Assembly: GCA_900290255.1 (NCBI GenBank) | Contig: OMOD01000007.1 | Span: 46,000 to 109,999 of the forward strand | DNA from: Candidatus Sulfotelmatobacter kueseliae | GTDB taxonomy: Bacteria; Acidobacteriota; Terriglobia; Terriglobales; Acidobacteriaceae | Length of the DNA stretch: 64,000 nt | Direction: 5' to 3' | Shown: positions 1-8,662 of the stretch, one piece after another | How positions within the stretch are numbered: the stretch's first letter is position 1 | How the letters are laid out: every line of letters begins with the position of its first letter | Notes under the pieces: model-generated | Database searches by the model: none | What the model was told of the DNA's origin: nothing | What the model saw: only the letters and a program-made list of their open reading frames with translations | Translations under genes and position numbers: made by a program

Positions 1-1805
1 TTCAGTTCGTGATTTTCGACGGTTGCATGGTGCAACAAAGTATCTTCGTTGATGAAGTCGAAGTTATAGCCGTTCGCCATCAGCGAATACTCAAGTGGAT
101 AGTCCTCATCAGTCGGCATCCAGCTCGGGTAATAGAGGCGGTGCGAGTATAAGGCCACACGAGAAACGCTGTGCCCCGATTGCGAAAGCGTCTGCACCCG
201 AGCCATATAGTCATTCAATGGTTTCAGGTACGGCCAAAAAGGATTATGAAAATTCAGAAGCGAGGAAAAAGTGTAGACGAGCTCATACTGAGTCGAAAAA
301 GGAAACCAGCCGGGCTCGGGGCGGTCCATGTATTCGTAGGGAAAACCGTGATAGATGATCCGATTGATACCCGCTGTGAACAGCTCGTCGACGGTAGTTT
401 TCATCAATTCGGGCGTTGTCTCGTAGGGGTGGTCCCGCCACACGAACGTCTCGCTGGAAATGGCGTTTCTGCCGAACAGATGTCCGCCGGACGAGGCTAA
501 CTTCAAGAAATCGTAACTCCCGTCCGCGTACAGGACCTCGGTTTCCGGGAAATCCGCCTGGCCGTAAATTCGCAGAAGGTCGGCCGGGGCTCCGTGTGCC
601 TGGATGCGAGCCTTGAGATGATTGCTATGCGCCCAGTCGATCAGGGGCTGATAAAAGTTGTCAATCATCAAGTCGGAGACCGTCAGCCAATAGTCGTGCC
701 GCACGCGCTCCCCGGTTTCCGGAGCGTCGAAAACCGGAAGCGATGGATACTCCTCGCCAGGATCGCTCTCTCCCGGACGCTTGACTAAGGGGAGGTAGGG
801 AGTGAGATCGTAGCCTCGGCGTTTCTGAAACTCGGCTAAGAAATCGTCCGTCCAGTACATGCTTTCAGCACTAACTTCCAGACTGTCGCAAAAGATTGCC
901 CGCAACGACTTGCCAAAGTCTGCGCCAAAGTATTTCTTTCCCGCTTCGCCCACCGCCTCGATGTGCTTGTCAAGGGCCTGTCGTTTCAGATGGTCGAGGA
1001 CCCACTGTGTGCCAATTCCCGCGCCCCCTTCCACATTTTGCAAGGTCGGAGCTTGAATGAAGCTAAACAGCACCCACTGCCCGGCCGGCACCTCCCACTT
1101 CAGACTATTGTCCTCAGCAATCTGCGGAGTCAGTACGATCGCGGATGCGACATCGATTTTCCCCGATTCGATAACCGTATCGATGGGAGGAGAATCGGAA
1201 AACTCCTGTATTTTTCTCTTTCCATAGGAAGGCAGAGACCCAGGCGCCGCGACCACGGCCACGAGTTTTTCACCCGCCCTCAGCGGGGCCCCGGGAAACG
1301 GGCCGGCGAAAGTGGAGGGGCCGGTAAGAGCGATCTGATGGAAGCTCAACCTCTGCGAGGCAAGCTCCAACGGGATGTAGGGACCGCCGAAGGGCCATCC
1401 CGAACCAAACGTCAGATCCACGTCGAGACCAAGCCGGCCGCCTTCTTCAATCGCATACTTCACACGATTGAACCAGGCTGGCGTTAGAAAGCTGTCTACG
1501 CGACGAGCCACCTCGCCTGTCGGATTAGGATTCAGTCCATCCTTGAAGGACTGAATTTCCACTCCGCCCAGGCCGGCATCCTTGATAATTCGCAGTTCTC
1601 GCGCGATCTCTTCATCGGTGACGTCTCCTCCCGGCCACCACCATCGCACCATGGGACGAGCTGAAGCGGGAGGATTCTCAAAGCTGGTTCGCAGTTCATC
1701 CCGGGAATCCTCTCGCTTTGAAGATGAACGCTGGGCGGAGGAGAACAGCGTCAGGTATAACGTGCAAGCCAACAATGCCAAGACAGAGCAATAGTTCGAA
1801 CGCAT
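1..1805 (-). CDS. GH106-like alpha-L-rhamnosidase, secreted, C-terminus beyond window
   Basis: Reading from an ATG at 1805 gives 601 codons without a stop and the frame leaves the window at its left edge. The N-terminus is a classical Sec signal peptide (MRSNYCSVLALLACTLYLTL). The mature part opens with a stretch typical of GH106 rhamnosidases: RPMVRWWWPGGDVTDEEI, followed by ELRIIKDAGLGGVEIQ. Enzymes of this family release alpha-L-rhamnose from plant or microbial polysaccharides and are usually about 1000 residues, so roughly 400 residues should lie outside. It is on the same strand as, and 191 bp downstream of, TonB receptor 1, which fits co-expression with an oligosaccharide importer. The substrate is inferred from family only. 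Confidence 0.82.
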   Translation of the reverse strand, partial: MRSNYCSVLALLACTLYLTLFSSAQRSSSKREDSRDELRTSFENPPASARPMVRWWWPGGDVTDEEIARELRIIKDAGLGGVEIQSFKDGLNPNPTGEVARRVDSFLTPAWFNRVKYAIEEGGRLGLDVDLTFGSGWPFGGPYIPLELASQRLSFHQIALTGPSTFAGPFPGAPLRAGEKLVAVVAAPGSLPSYGKRKIQEFSDSPPIDTVIESGKIDVASAIVLTPQIAEDNSLKWEVPAGQWVLFSFIQAPTLQNVEGGAGIGTQWVLDHLKRQALDKHIEAVGEAGKKYFGADFGKSLRAIFCDSLEVSAESMYWTDDFLAEFQKRRGYDLTPYLPLVKRPGESDPGEEYPSLPVFDAPETGERVRHDYWLTVSDLMIDNFYQPLIDWAHSNHLKARIQAHGAPADLLRIYGQADFPETEVLYADGSYDFLKLASSGGHLFGRNAISSETFVWRDHPYETTPELMKTTVDELFTAGINRIIYHGFPYEYMDRPEPGWFPFSTQYELVYTFSSLLNFHNPFWPYLKPLNDYMARVQTLSQSGHSVSRVALYSHRLYYPSWMPTDEDYPLEYSLMANGYNFDFINEDTLLHHATVENHEL

Positions 1806-1996
1806 AGGGCAGAGTCCTCTGATTCCTTTCTCAATCACTGGGAATAGCCTGTTTCTGATACGGATCCCGGATTCCAGACTAGTGAAGTCGTCTCAGGCGA
1901 GAGCCGGGCTCGCGTCGACCGAGGGACATTTAGAGTGGGCGGCATTCCGACCGCGGACGTTTCTCTTGTCTGCGTCAACTCCATGGCCGGCGTTGC

Positions 1997-4900
1997 TCAG
2001 AAAATAATCTTCAAGCCGAACTCTCCAATGCGTCCGTTATGCGCCCCACTGGGGTGCAGGAAATTACTGGAAACTAAGCCGAACTCGCTGTTGCCATTCA
2101 CACAATCGTCAGAACCCGAGTTCACCGTGTATCCACAAGAATTGTTATTTACGCCGGTCCACTGCGGATGGTTGAAAACGTTGAACCCCTCGGCACGGAA
2201 CTCAATTGCCTTCGACTCCCCAATTTTGAAGTGCTTGAACAATCCCATGTCGAAATTGAGACGGCCCGGCCCGATCAGAGAATTGCGGCCCGAATCGCCA
2301 AAAGTGAGACCTGTGGGTTGCGAGTAAGCTCCGGGATTGTAGAGCAACGGACCGTACACAATGCCCGGCACCTGGGCGAAGCTAGGTTTGGGGCCGTGCG
2401 GATCTCCCACCAGATCGGCGAAGGAGCCCGAACCTACGCTATTCCCGACTCCAGCATTGTCATAGGTGCCGCCATTAATAATGCTGGCCGGTTCTCCCGT
2501 CTGAGCCGTCGTGATGCCCGATACCTGCCAGCCTCCGAGCATCGATCCCGTCAAGCCTTTTGCATGCTGGAAAATCGGCAAATTGTAGATGTAGCTGACT
2601 GTGAAGATATGGCGCTGATCATAGTCGGAACTGGCGCGATAGGCATTCAGATTGTAGGAATCGACAAATGTAGCGTCATAGCGATCGGAAGAATCGTCAA
2701 TCGAGTGGCTGTAAGTGTACGCGAGCGTGAGCTGAAGTCCACCAGCATTCCGCCTGCCTGACACTTGCAGCGCATTATAGCTTGAGTTCGCTCCCCCGAT
2801 GATGCCATAGATCGAGTCGTAACCCTGATAGGGACGAAACATATCTGTATCTACGTTGCCGCAGGCGACGTTGAGATTGAGAAGAGCCTGACCGGTGACT
2901 GGAGTTCCATCTGAGAACGCATCATTGTCACATATGTCACCTGTAATGATCTGGTTCCTGGGAATGAACGGATTCTGGTTGGCGGGAACGGAATGAAGCT
3001 GATTGCGATCGAGTTGTCGTGAAAGATGAGTTCCCTTGCTGCCCACATAAGCCACGGTCAACAGAGTATTGCGAGCCAATTCACGCTGAATATCGAGATG
3101 GTATTGTTGCACGTAAGGCCATTGCGTCACGTTGGTAATTGAGGTCAACTGGCTTACGCCGCCGCCCAACGGGAACAGTTCCGGCCCGCCATTGGGCAAT
3201 GTACCGCCAAGATTGGTGTAGCCCGATATGAAAAATTGCACGGGCGCGATGATGCCCGGAGGGTTCCCCTCCAGCGACTCGGTGTTAGCGTCGTTTCCGT
3301 TGGCGTGTTCAAAGAAGATACCGTAGCCCCCGCGAATCGCCGTTTTTCCGTCCCCCTTCGGATCAAAAGCGAAACCGATGCGGGGCGCTGGATTGAATAA
3401 ATGATCGGACATGCAACTTCGATGCACTCCGTTATAACCGCAATGCACCATTCCGGTCATGTTGTAGACGCTTTGTCCTGGGCCAAAATTCAATGACCCG
3501 TCCGGATTAAACGTGGGGGCACTGGCTGCGACGTAGGCAGATGGCACGAAATTGTAAGAGTTACCATACCGCTCGTAATAACTGCCATACAGGCTCACTC
3601 TAACACCGAGGTTCAGTGTGAGCCTCTTAGTTGCTCGCCAATCATCCTGCACAAATGGTTCCAAGACCTTGTAGCGCTCGTAATATTTCAGGTTTTGGTT
3701 GGGTTGAGCGAAAGAATTGACATATCCCAACAACAAATCCGCGAAACCATCGCCCGTACTGGAAAACGGCCCTCCAGAATTGTTGGTCTGATTGTAGGCA
3801 GTAAATGGATCCGAGTAAAAGCCCAGGCTTCCATTCGGCTCCTCTCCCGCCATCTCGTTCTTTTGAATAGCCGCGAAGTAGGCTCCGAACTGGATGTTGT
3901 GCTTTCCTTTGGTCCAGGTCAACGTGTCATGGTAGGCGTAAGTAGGGTTCGAGTTATTCCAGGGCAAGTAGCCTGGATCGACGCTGAATTGGAAGTTGCC
4001 CTGGCCGCCAACACCAAACGATGGAATCGTTCCGTTAAAGCCGTTTTCGAAAATCCCGGTCATGGTCATGCTCGCTGGACGCTTCCAGCCGCTTCCCGTA
4101 TTGAAAAGATGCAAGTGATTGGCCCCATAGCTGAAGACAAACTCATTCATCAACGTGGGAGACATCGTAGCCGTCAAATTCGTCACCACGCTAACACCGG
4201 GACCCTGCAGCGTCCCGCCGATCGCCGGCACACTCGAACCCGACCAGGGCGAAATTGGAAAGTCCTGCGTCCACGAATCGTGGATAAAGCGCATGTTCGC
4301 CCGCAGTTTGGAGTTGATGTTATCGTCGACCCTAATCAGTTCCTCATGCCAATTGATGGGCGCAGCAAACGTTCCGACAAAGTTATGTCCGTCATTCGGC
4401 AGGGGAATATTTGCAACCAGCGGATTGGTGTTGACAGGATCCAGGAGATTGGAGGGAAGCGTGTTGTTGGGAAAACCAACATACAGATTATTGCCTTGAT
4501 TATCCTGACCAACTAAGGCGTATGCGGGACAGTTGTAGTTCACCACTTCATTGGGAATAGCGGGAGTAGAAACTACTCTTGCAAAAACAGTGCCAGCAGC
4601 CGGACATACATCGTTGAAATTCCCCGCACGCTCCGCGGCGGTCGGTATATATACGGTGGGGTTGTTATAGACGTACGGAACATTTTCCCGGCGAAATTCC
4701 TGGGACCAAAAGAAAAACAGTTTGTCCTTCTTGATGGGTCCGCCCAGGATGTATCCGAAATCGTTCTTGTTGTAGTAGGTCTTCGCCTGTCCCGGCAAGT
4801 CAAAGTAATTATGGGCGTTGAAGGCGGCATTACGAATGAACTCGAAGGCCTCGCCGTGGAACTTATTGGTGCCGGACTTAGTCACCGCCTCAATGGTCCC

Positions 4901-5611
4901 GGATCCGTTGCGACCGTACTGCGCGCCGTAGGTCGAAGTCAGGACTCGAACTTCAGCGAGTGCGTCGATGTTAGGGTAGACATTGATATTAGCGTTGCTG
5001 CCGCTATCAAGAATTTCGCCACCATCAATCTCCCAATTGTTGAACTCGGTGCGGCCGCCGTTGACGGCATAAGACACGCTGCCGTTCGGTCCAACGGTTC
5101 CGTCATCCTGCCCGGTTTGATCGCTCACTCCCGGGACAAGTTTGATGAGCGTGGTGAAATCCCGGCCGTTCAACTCCAGTTGGCTGATCTGTTCCCCGGT
5201 TATCGTACCGGCCATCTCAGAGGACTGGGTCTCGACCTTGCCGGCCGCGTTTCCCTCCACGACAATCTCGCTGGTCACTTTGCCAATAACCAACTTGGTG
5301 TCCACTCTGAGTTTTTCTCCGACGCGGAGAATCACTTTGCGGGCTTCATATTTCTGAAAGCCGGGGGCCGTGATGGTGACGTTGTAAGTCCCGGCCCCGA
5401 GGCCGCCGACGAAATAGTTACCGTCCCCGTTGGTAACGGTGGTCCGGCGAAAACCGGTGGAGGGATCACTAACCGAAACCTCAGCCCCGACGATCGCTGC
5501 TCCAGTATCGTCGAGAACGGTGCCAGTGAAGGACCCGGAAGACTGCGCGAAGAGGCGCACGGAAAGAAAACAAACGCACAGCAAACCCCATGACCAAGGC
5601 TTTAGATGCAT
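1997..5611 (-). CDS. TonB-dependent receptor, Oar-like, with carboxypeptidase-regulatory-like N-domain (TBDT 1)
   Basis: A 1204-residue outer-membrane receptor. A signal peptide (about residues 1-23, ending LFAQSS) is followed by a beta-sandwich carboxypeptidase-regulatory-like domain (GSFTGTVLDDTGAAIVGAEV, about 25-110), a plug region (ELNGRDFTTLIKLVPGV, then NNWEIDGGEI) and a long beta-barrel ending in FGLKIIF, the terminal Phe expected of barrel proteins. The length is usual for the acidobacterial Oar-like group. Such receptors take up large substrates with TonB energy; here the neighbours point to oligosaccharides. AAAGGA lies about 9 bases before the ATG. It is divergent from the glycosidase that starts at 5914, and the two share a control region with LacI-type palindromes. 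Confidence 0.92.
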   Translation of the reverse strand: MHLKPWSWGLLCVCFLSVRLFAQSSGSFTGTVLDDTGAAIVGAEVSVSDPSTGFRRTTVTNGDGNYFVGGLGAGTYNVTITAPGFQKYEARKVILRVGEKLRVDTKLVIGKVTSEIVVEGNAAGKVETQSSEMAGTITGEQISQLELNGRDFTTLIKLVPGVSDQTGQDDGTVGPNGSVSYAVNGGRTEFNNWEIDGGEILDSGSNANINVYPNIDALAEVRVLTSTYGAQYGRNGSGTIEAVTKSGTNKFHGEAFEFIRNAAFNAHNYFDLPGQAKTYYNKNDFGYILGGPIKKDKLFFFWSQEFRRENVPYVYNNPTVYIPTAAERAGNFNDVCPAAGTVFARVVSTPAIPNEVVNYNCPAYALVGQDNQGNNLYVGFPNNTLPSNLLDPVNTNPLVANIPLPNDGHNFVGTFAAPINWHEELIRVDDNINSKLRANMRFIHDSWTQDFPISPWSGSSVPAIGGTLQGPGVSVVTNLTATMSPTLMNEFVFSYGANHLHLFNTGSGWKRPASMTMTGIFENGFNGTIPSFGVGGQGNFQFSVDPGYLPWNNSNPTYAYHDTLTWTKGKHNIQFGAYFAAIQKNEMAGEEPNGSLGFYSDPFTAYNQTNNSGGPFSSTGDGFADLLLGYVNSFAQPNQNLKYYERYKVLEPFVQDDWRATKRLTLNLGVRVSLYGSYYERYGNSYNFVPSAYVAASAPTFNPDGSLNFGPGQSVYNMTGMVHCGYNGVHRSCMSDHLFNPAPRIGFAFDPKGDGKTAIRGGYGIFFEHANGNDANTESLEGNPPGIIAPVQFFISGYTNLGGTLPNGGPELFPLGGGVSQLTSITNVTQWPYVQQYHLDIQRELARNTLLTVAYVGSKGTHLSRQLDRNQLHSVPANQNPFIPRNQIITGDICDNDAFSDGTPVTGQALLNLNVACGNVDTDMFRPYQGYDSIYGIIGGANSSYNALQVSGRRNAGGLQLTLAYTYSHSIDDSSDRYDATFVDSYNLNAYRASSDYDQRHIFTVSYIYNLPIFQHAKGLTGSMLGGWQVSGITTAQTGEPASIINGGTYDNAGVGNSVGSGSFADLVGDPHGPKPSFAQVPGIVYGPLLYNPGAYSQPTGLTFGDSGRNSLIGPGRLNFDMGLFKHFKIGESKAIEFRAEGFNVFNHPQWTGVNNNSCGYTVNSGSDDCVNGNSEFGLVSSNFLHPSGAHNGRIGEFGLKIIF

Positions 5612-5714
5612 GGCCGTATTCCTTTTTGACGCCCCCGTACTTTTCTCACTGACGGGGACATCCCTTACCGCCTATGAATTCCTCACGTTTGCGAATCTGG
5701 AAACGATCTTCAGT

Positions 5715-5726
5715 TGAAACGCTTCA
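5715..5726. promoter_or_regulatory. Candidate LacI-family operator
   Basis: TGAAACGCTTCA, flanked as TTGAA-N4-TTCAA. It has the central CG and AAACG half-site usual for LacI/GalR operators and differs by one base from the perfect palindrome at 11004-11015. It lies 104 bp upstream of the TonB receptor 1 start and about 190 bp upstream of the glycosidase start, so it could act on either gene. A LacI-family regulator is encoded at 18128-19162; the link between the two is inferred. Confidence 0.5.
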
Positions 5727-5844
5727 AAACAACGTGTCATGGTGCGGCAAGTCTGTTCCGAGTGTCAAGCGATAAAGGCGTTCGACAGACATTGCTCTCC
5801 ATCTTGACCGTTTGGCGCAACAGTTCTCCCCAAGAATATCCGAA

Positions 5845-5883
5845 TTTGAAAGCTTTCAAACATTTCACGCCTTGGCTTATACT
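5845..5883 (+). promoter_or_regulatory. Promoter of the 5914 glycosidase with overlapping 16-bp palindrome
   Basis: TTTGAAAGCTTTCAAA at 5845-5860 is a perfect 16-bp palindrome. Its last six bases (TTCAAA, 5855-5860) can serve as a -35 element. After exactly 17 bp follows TATACT (5878-5883), a good -10 element, which places transcription start near 5890, upstream of the ATG at 5914. A repressor bound to the palindrome would cover the -35 box. The centre is GC rather than the CG of the 5715 site, so the same protein may or may not bind both. Confidence 0.5.
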
Positions 5884-5913
5884 TCGCTTGGCAACACGAG
5901 TCCTGGTGAAATC

Positions 5914-8520
5914 ATGAATTACTGCCGCGGCCCTTTTCGGCGAAGATCGCGACCTCTGGCTGGAGTTTTCTTATCTTGCAGTGTGCTCTTCATATGCACG
6001 CTCACATTTGCCGGGGAGCCGGAGCATTCCCTGGAACTCTCTCGACCCATTCGATCATGGGAGTTTGTCTCGGCCGTTGGCACTCGCGCCGGGATCTTCG
6101 GGAATGAACAAGGAACACTCGAGGCGTGGGTGTATCCGCTGAAAATTGTGAACGCTTTCCATCTGCGATTTCATGTGGATGGCACCATCGTGCCCGCGGA
6201 AACCCTGGCGCGAACCTTGATTGTTCGTCCTGAGTCGAGCACGATCGTCTATACCGGGGACACTTTTTCCGTGCGCGAAACTTTGTTTGTCCCGGTGCAT
6301 GAGCCGGGCGCCGTAATCGCCTTCGACGTCGATACGAGTGGACCTCTGGAGATTGAGGCTATCTTTGAACGTGATTTTCAGCTCGAATGGCCGGGCACCG
6401 TGGGAGATGCAGGCGGAGACTGGGATCCGGCCCTGCGCGCTTTCCATTTCGGAGATGCGGCGGGGAAGTTTGACGCCCTGGTCGGCTCTCCATCCGCCAC
6501 CCGAACCTCTGAAGAATACTCCACCAACTACTCCCATTCTCGCCAAGACTCTTTTCGGCTAAGTGCGACCGAAAAAGGTATGGAGACGAAGCTCATCGTG
6601 ATTGCCGCGTCTTTCACAGGCCTGAATCCGATGGCAAGCCTCTACGCGCACCTGGCGAAGGACTATCCGGGATTGCTGCACGGTTCTGCTGAGTATTACC
6701 GGGATTACCTGGCCCGCACTGTAAGCCTTCAGCTCCCCGATGCGCAAATCGAACGAGCGTACGACTGGGCAAAGGTGAGCATGTTGCAGGGCGTCGTGCA
6801 GAACCCCTTTTTGGGCGAGGGCCTGGCGGCCGGATTCGACACATCAAGCGACGACCACCGCCCTGGTTTCGGGTGGTTCTTTGGCCGGGACGCGGAGTGG
6901 ACTTCTCTAGCGCTCGATGCGGTTGGCGACTTCTCCACTGCGCGCAATGCCTTGGCATTCCTCAGCAAGTATCAGCGGGCGGACGGTAAGGTCCCTCACG
7001 AAGTCTCGCAAAGCGCCAGTTTTCTGGACTGGTTCAAGAACACACCGTATGCCTACGCCTCTGCAGACGCCACGCCCCTCTTCATTATTGCTGCGAACGA
7101 TTACGTGACGCGCAGCGGCGACACTGACTTCGCCCGGGAGAAATGGGACAACCTTTGGAGAGCGTATGGATTTCTCCAATCCACCTACGATGCGCAGGGA
7201 CTAGCCCAGAACGTCGGCGTAGGCCATGGCTGGGTCGAAGGAGGACCGCTCTATCCGGTGAGGGTTGAGCTTTATCAGGCATCGCTGGGACTTGAAGCCC
7301 TGCGCGCGCTTTCGCACCTCGCTCATCTTCTGGGCAAGGAAGATCTCGGCCAGCAGCTGGCGCAGACTTTCGAACGGCAAAAGCCGCTTTTGGATAAAGT
7401 CTTCTGGTCCCAAGAAAAACAAATCTACGCTTATGCCCTTGATGCGAACAGCAAAGATGCAAATCCAAAACGGGTTGAGACGGCGAGTGTCCTGGCTGCA
7501 GTGCCGATGTGGTTCACGCAACTTGACGAAGATCGGGCTCGAAGCATGATTCGGCAACTCGCGGGCCCCGACCATCAGACCGACTGGGGCATGCGAATTA
7601 TTTCTTCGCACGACCCGAACTACGATCCCGGCGGATACCATTTCGGAACGGTGTGGCCGCTGTTTACCGGCTGGGCTTCCGTGGGGGAGTACCGCTATCA
7701 TCGCGCGCTTCCTGCTTACTCTAACTTGCGGGCCAACGCATTGCTGACCTTCGACGGATCGCTCGGCCACGTCGCCGAGGTTCTTTCCGGGAAGTACTAT
7801 CAGACGCTGGCGACGGGATCGCCCCACCAGATTTGGTCGGCAGCTATGGTGGTCAATCCTCTGCTCAGCGGCCTGTTTGGCTTGCAAACCGACGCTAGCG
7901 CTTGTCACTTGGATTTTGTTCCTCACGTCCCAGCGGACTGGAGTTCGTTTTCCGTCAATAATGTGCGCCTCAGCGGGTTGGTACTGAATCTGAATTATCA
8001 ACGGGTGCCCGACAATATCCGGTTAGAAGTGCAATCTACCGGCACGGGACGCTGTTCTCTGCAGTTCTCGCCAGCATTGAGTTTGCGCGCCAAAGTTGAG
8101 GCGGTTCGACTCGATGGGCGCGCGCTGCCGATTCACACGGAACCGAATTCATCGGATCAGCATGTTATCGTGAACATCCCGATTACCGGCGGCCGCAATG
8201 TCGTCGAGATTCGGTTTAAGCACGACTTTGCCCTGAGCGAGTCGGCGACTCTTCCAGCCCTCGGGAGTACAAGCCATGGCTTGCGTGTGCTTTCCGAATC
8301 GTGGACGCCCAACCGGGATGCTTTAAGCCTCCAACTCTCCGGTGCGGCGGGAGAAACTTACGAGCTCTCCGCCTGGAACCCGGGTCAAATTTCTTCCGTG
8401 GAAGGCGCGGAGCTTGAGAAGACAAGTGGGCAGAAGGCTCAGGTCCGTGTGCAGGTGCCGGCGACTGCACCCGGAATCGATCCGCAAGCCACCGTCATCT
8501 TTCATTTCGCTCCAAGATAA
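5914..8520 (+). CDS. Secreted (alpha/alpha)6-barrel glycoside hydrolase, amylo-alpha-1,6-glucosidase/debranching-like
   Basis: The ATG at 5914, preceded by GGTGAA, puts a basic stretch and hydrophobic signal peptide (LAGVFLSCSVLFICTLTFAG) at the N-terminus, so it is preferred to upstream in-frame starts. About 868 residues. An N-terminal beta-sandwich precedes an alpha/alpha-toroid catalytic part with PGFGWFFGRDAEWTSLAL, RADGKVPHEVSQ and YHFGTVWPLFTGWASVGEYR, a pattern seen in bacterial proteins annotated as amylo-alpha-1,6-glucosidase. The C-terminus holds further beta-rich sequence. Asp in FGRD and Glu in PHE are candidate catalytic or binding residues, by analogy only. It likely degrades a glycan in the periplasm or outside; the linkage cannot be read from sequence. 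It is divergent from TonB receptor 1. Confidence 0.8.
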   Translation: MNYCRGPFRRRSRPLAGVFLSCSVLFICTLTFAGEPEHSLELSRPIRSWEFVSAVGTRAGIFGNEQGTLEAWVYPLKIVNAFHLRFHVDGTIVPAETLARTLIVRPESSTIVYTGDTFSVRETLFVPVHEPGAVIAFDVDTSGPLEIEAIFERDFQLEWPGTVGDAGGDWDPALRAFHFGDAAGKFDALVGSPSATRTSEEYSTNYSHSRQDSFRLSATEKGMETKLIVIAASFTGLNPMASLYAHLAKDYPGLLHGSAEYYRDYLARTVSLQLPDAQIERAYDWAKVSMLQGVVQNPFLGEGLAAGFDTSSDDHRPGFGWFFGRDAEWTSLALDAVGDFSTARNALAFLSKYQRADGKVPHEVSQSASFLDWFKNTPYAYASADATPLFIIAANDYVTRSGDTDFAREKWDNLWRAYGFLQSTYDAQGLAQNVGVGHGWVEGGPLYPVRVELYQASLGLEALRALSHLAHLLGKEDLGQQLAQTFERQKPLLDKVFWSQEKQIYAYALDANSKDANPKRVETASVLAAVPMWFTQLDEDRARSMIRQLAGPDHQTDWGMRIISSHDPNYDPGGYHFGTVWPLFTGWASVGEYRYHRALPAYSNLRANALLTFDGSLGHVAEVLSGKYYQTLATGSPHQIWSAAMVVNPLLSGLFGLQTDASACHLDFVPHVPADWSSFSVNNVRLSGLVLNLNYQRVPDNIRLEVQSTGTGRCSLQFSPALSLRAKVEAVRLDGRALPIHTEPNSSDQHVIVNIPITGGRNVVEIRFKHDFALSESATLPALGSTSHGLRVLSESWTPNRDALSLQLSGAAGETYELSAWNPGQISSVEGAELEKTSGQKAQVRVQVPATAPGIDPQATVIFHFAPR

Positions 8521-8662
8521 GCGACCGCTCCCGCCGCCGAACTTAGGCACGCGAGACAGCAGCCTCCAGATGGAGTGATATTTGGGAGTTTCCTGGTGAT
8601 ACTCCGGATGGAAAGTTGCTCAAAATCAAGCTCCGGCAGTTAATTCTAGAGAGAACCGCAGG

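Noticed and set aside
1-500. Short plus-strand frames at the left edge
   Set aside because: They are antisense to the GH106-like gene, whose protein motifs are clear throughout.
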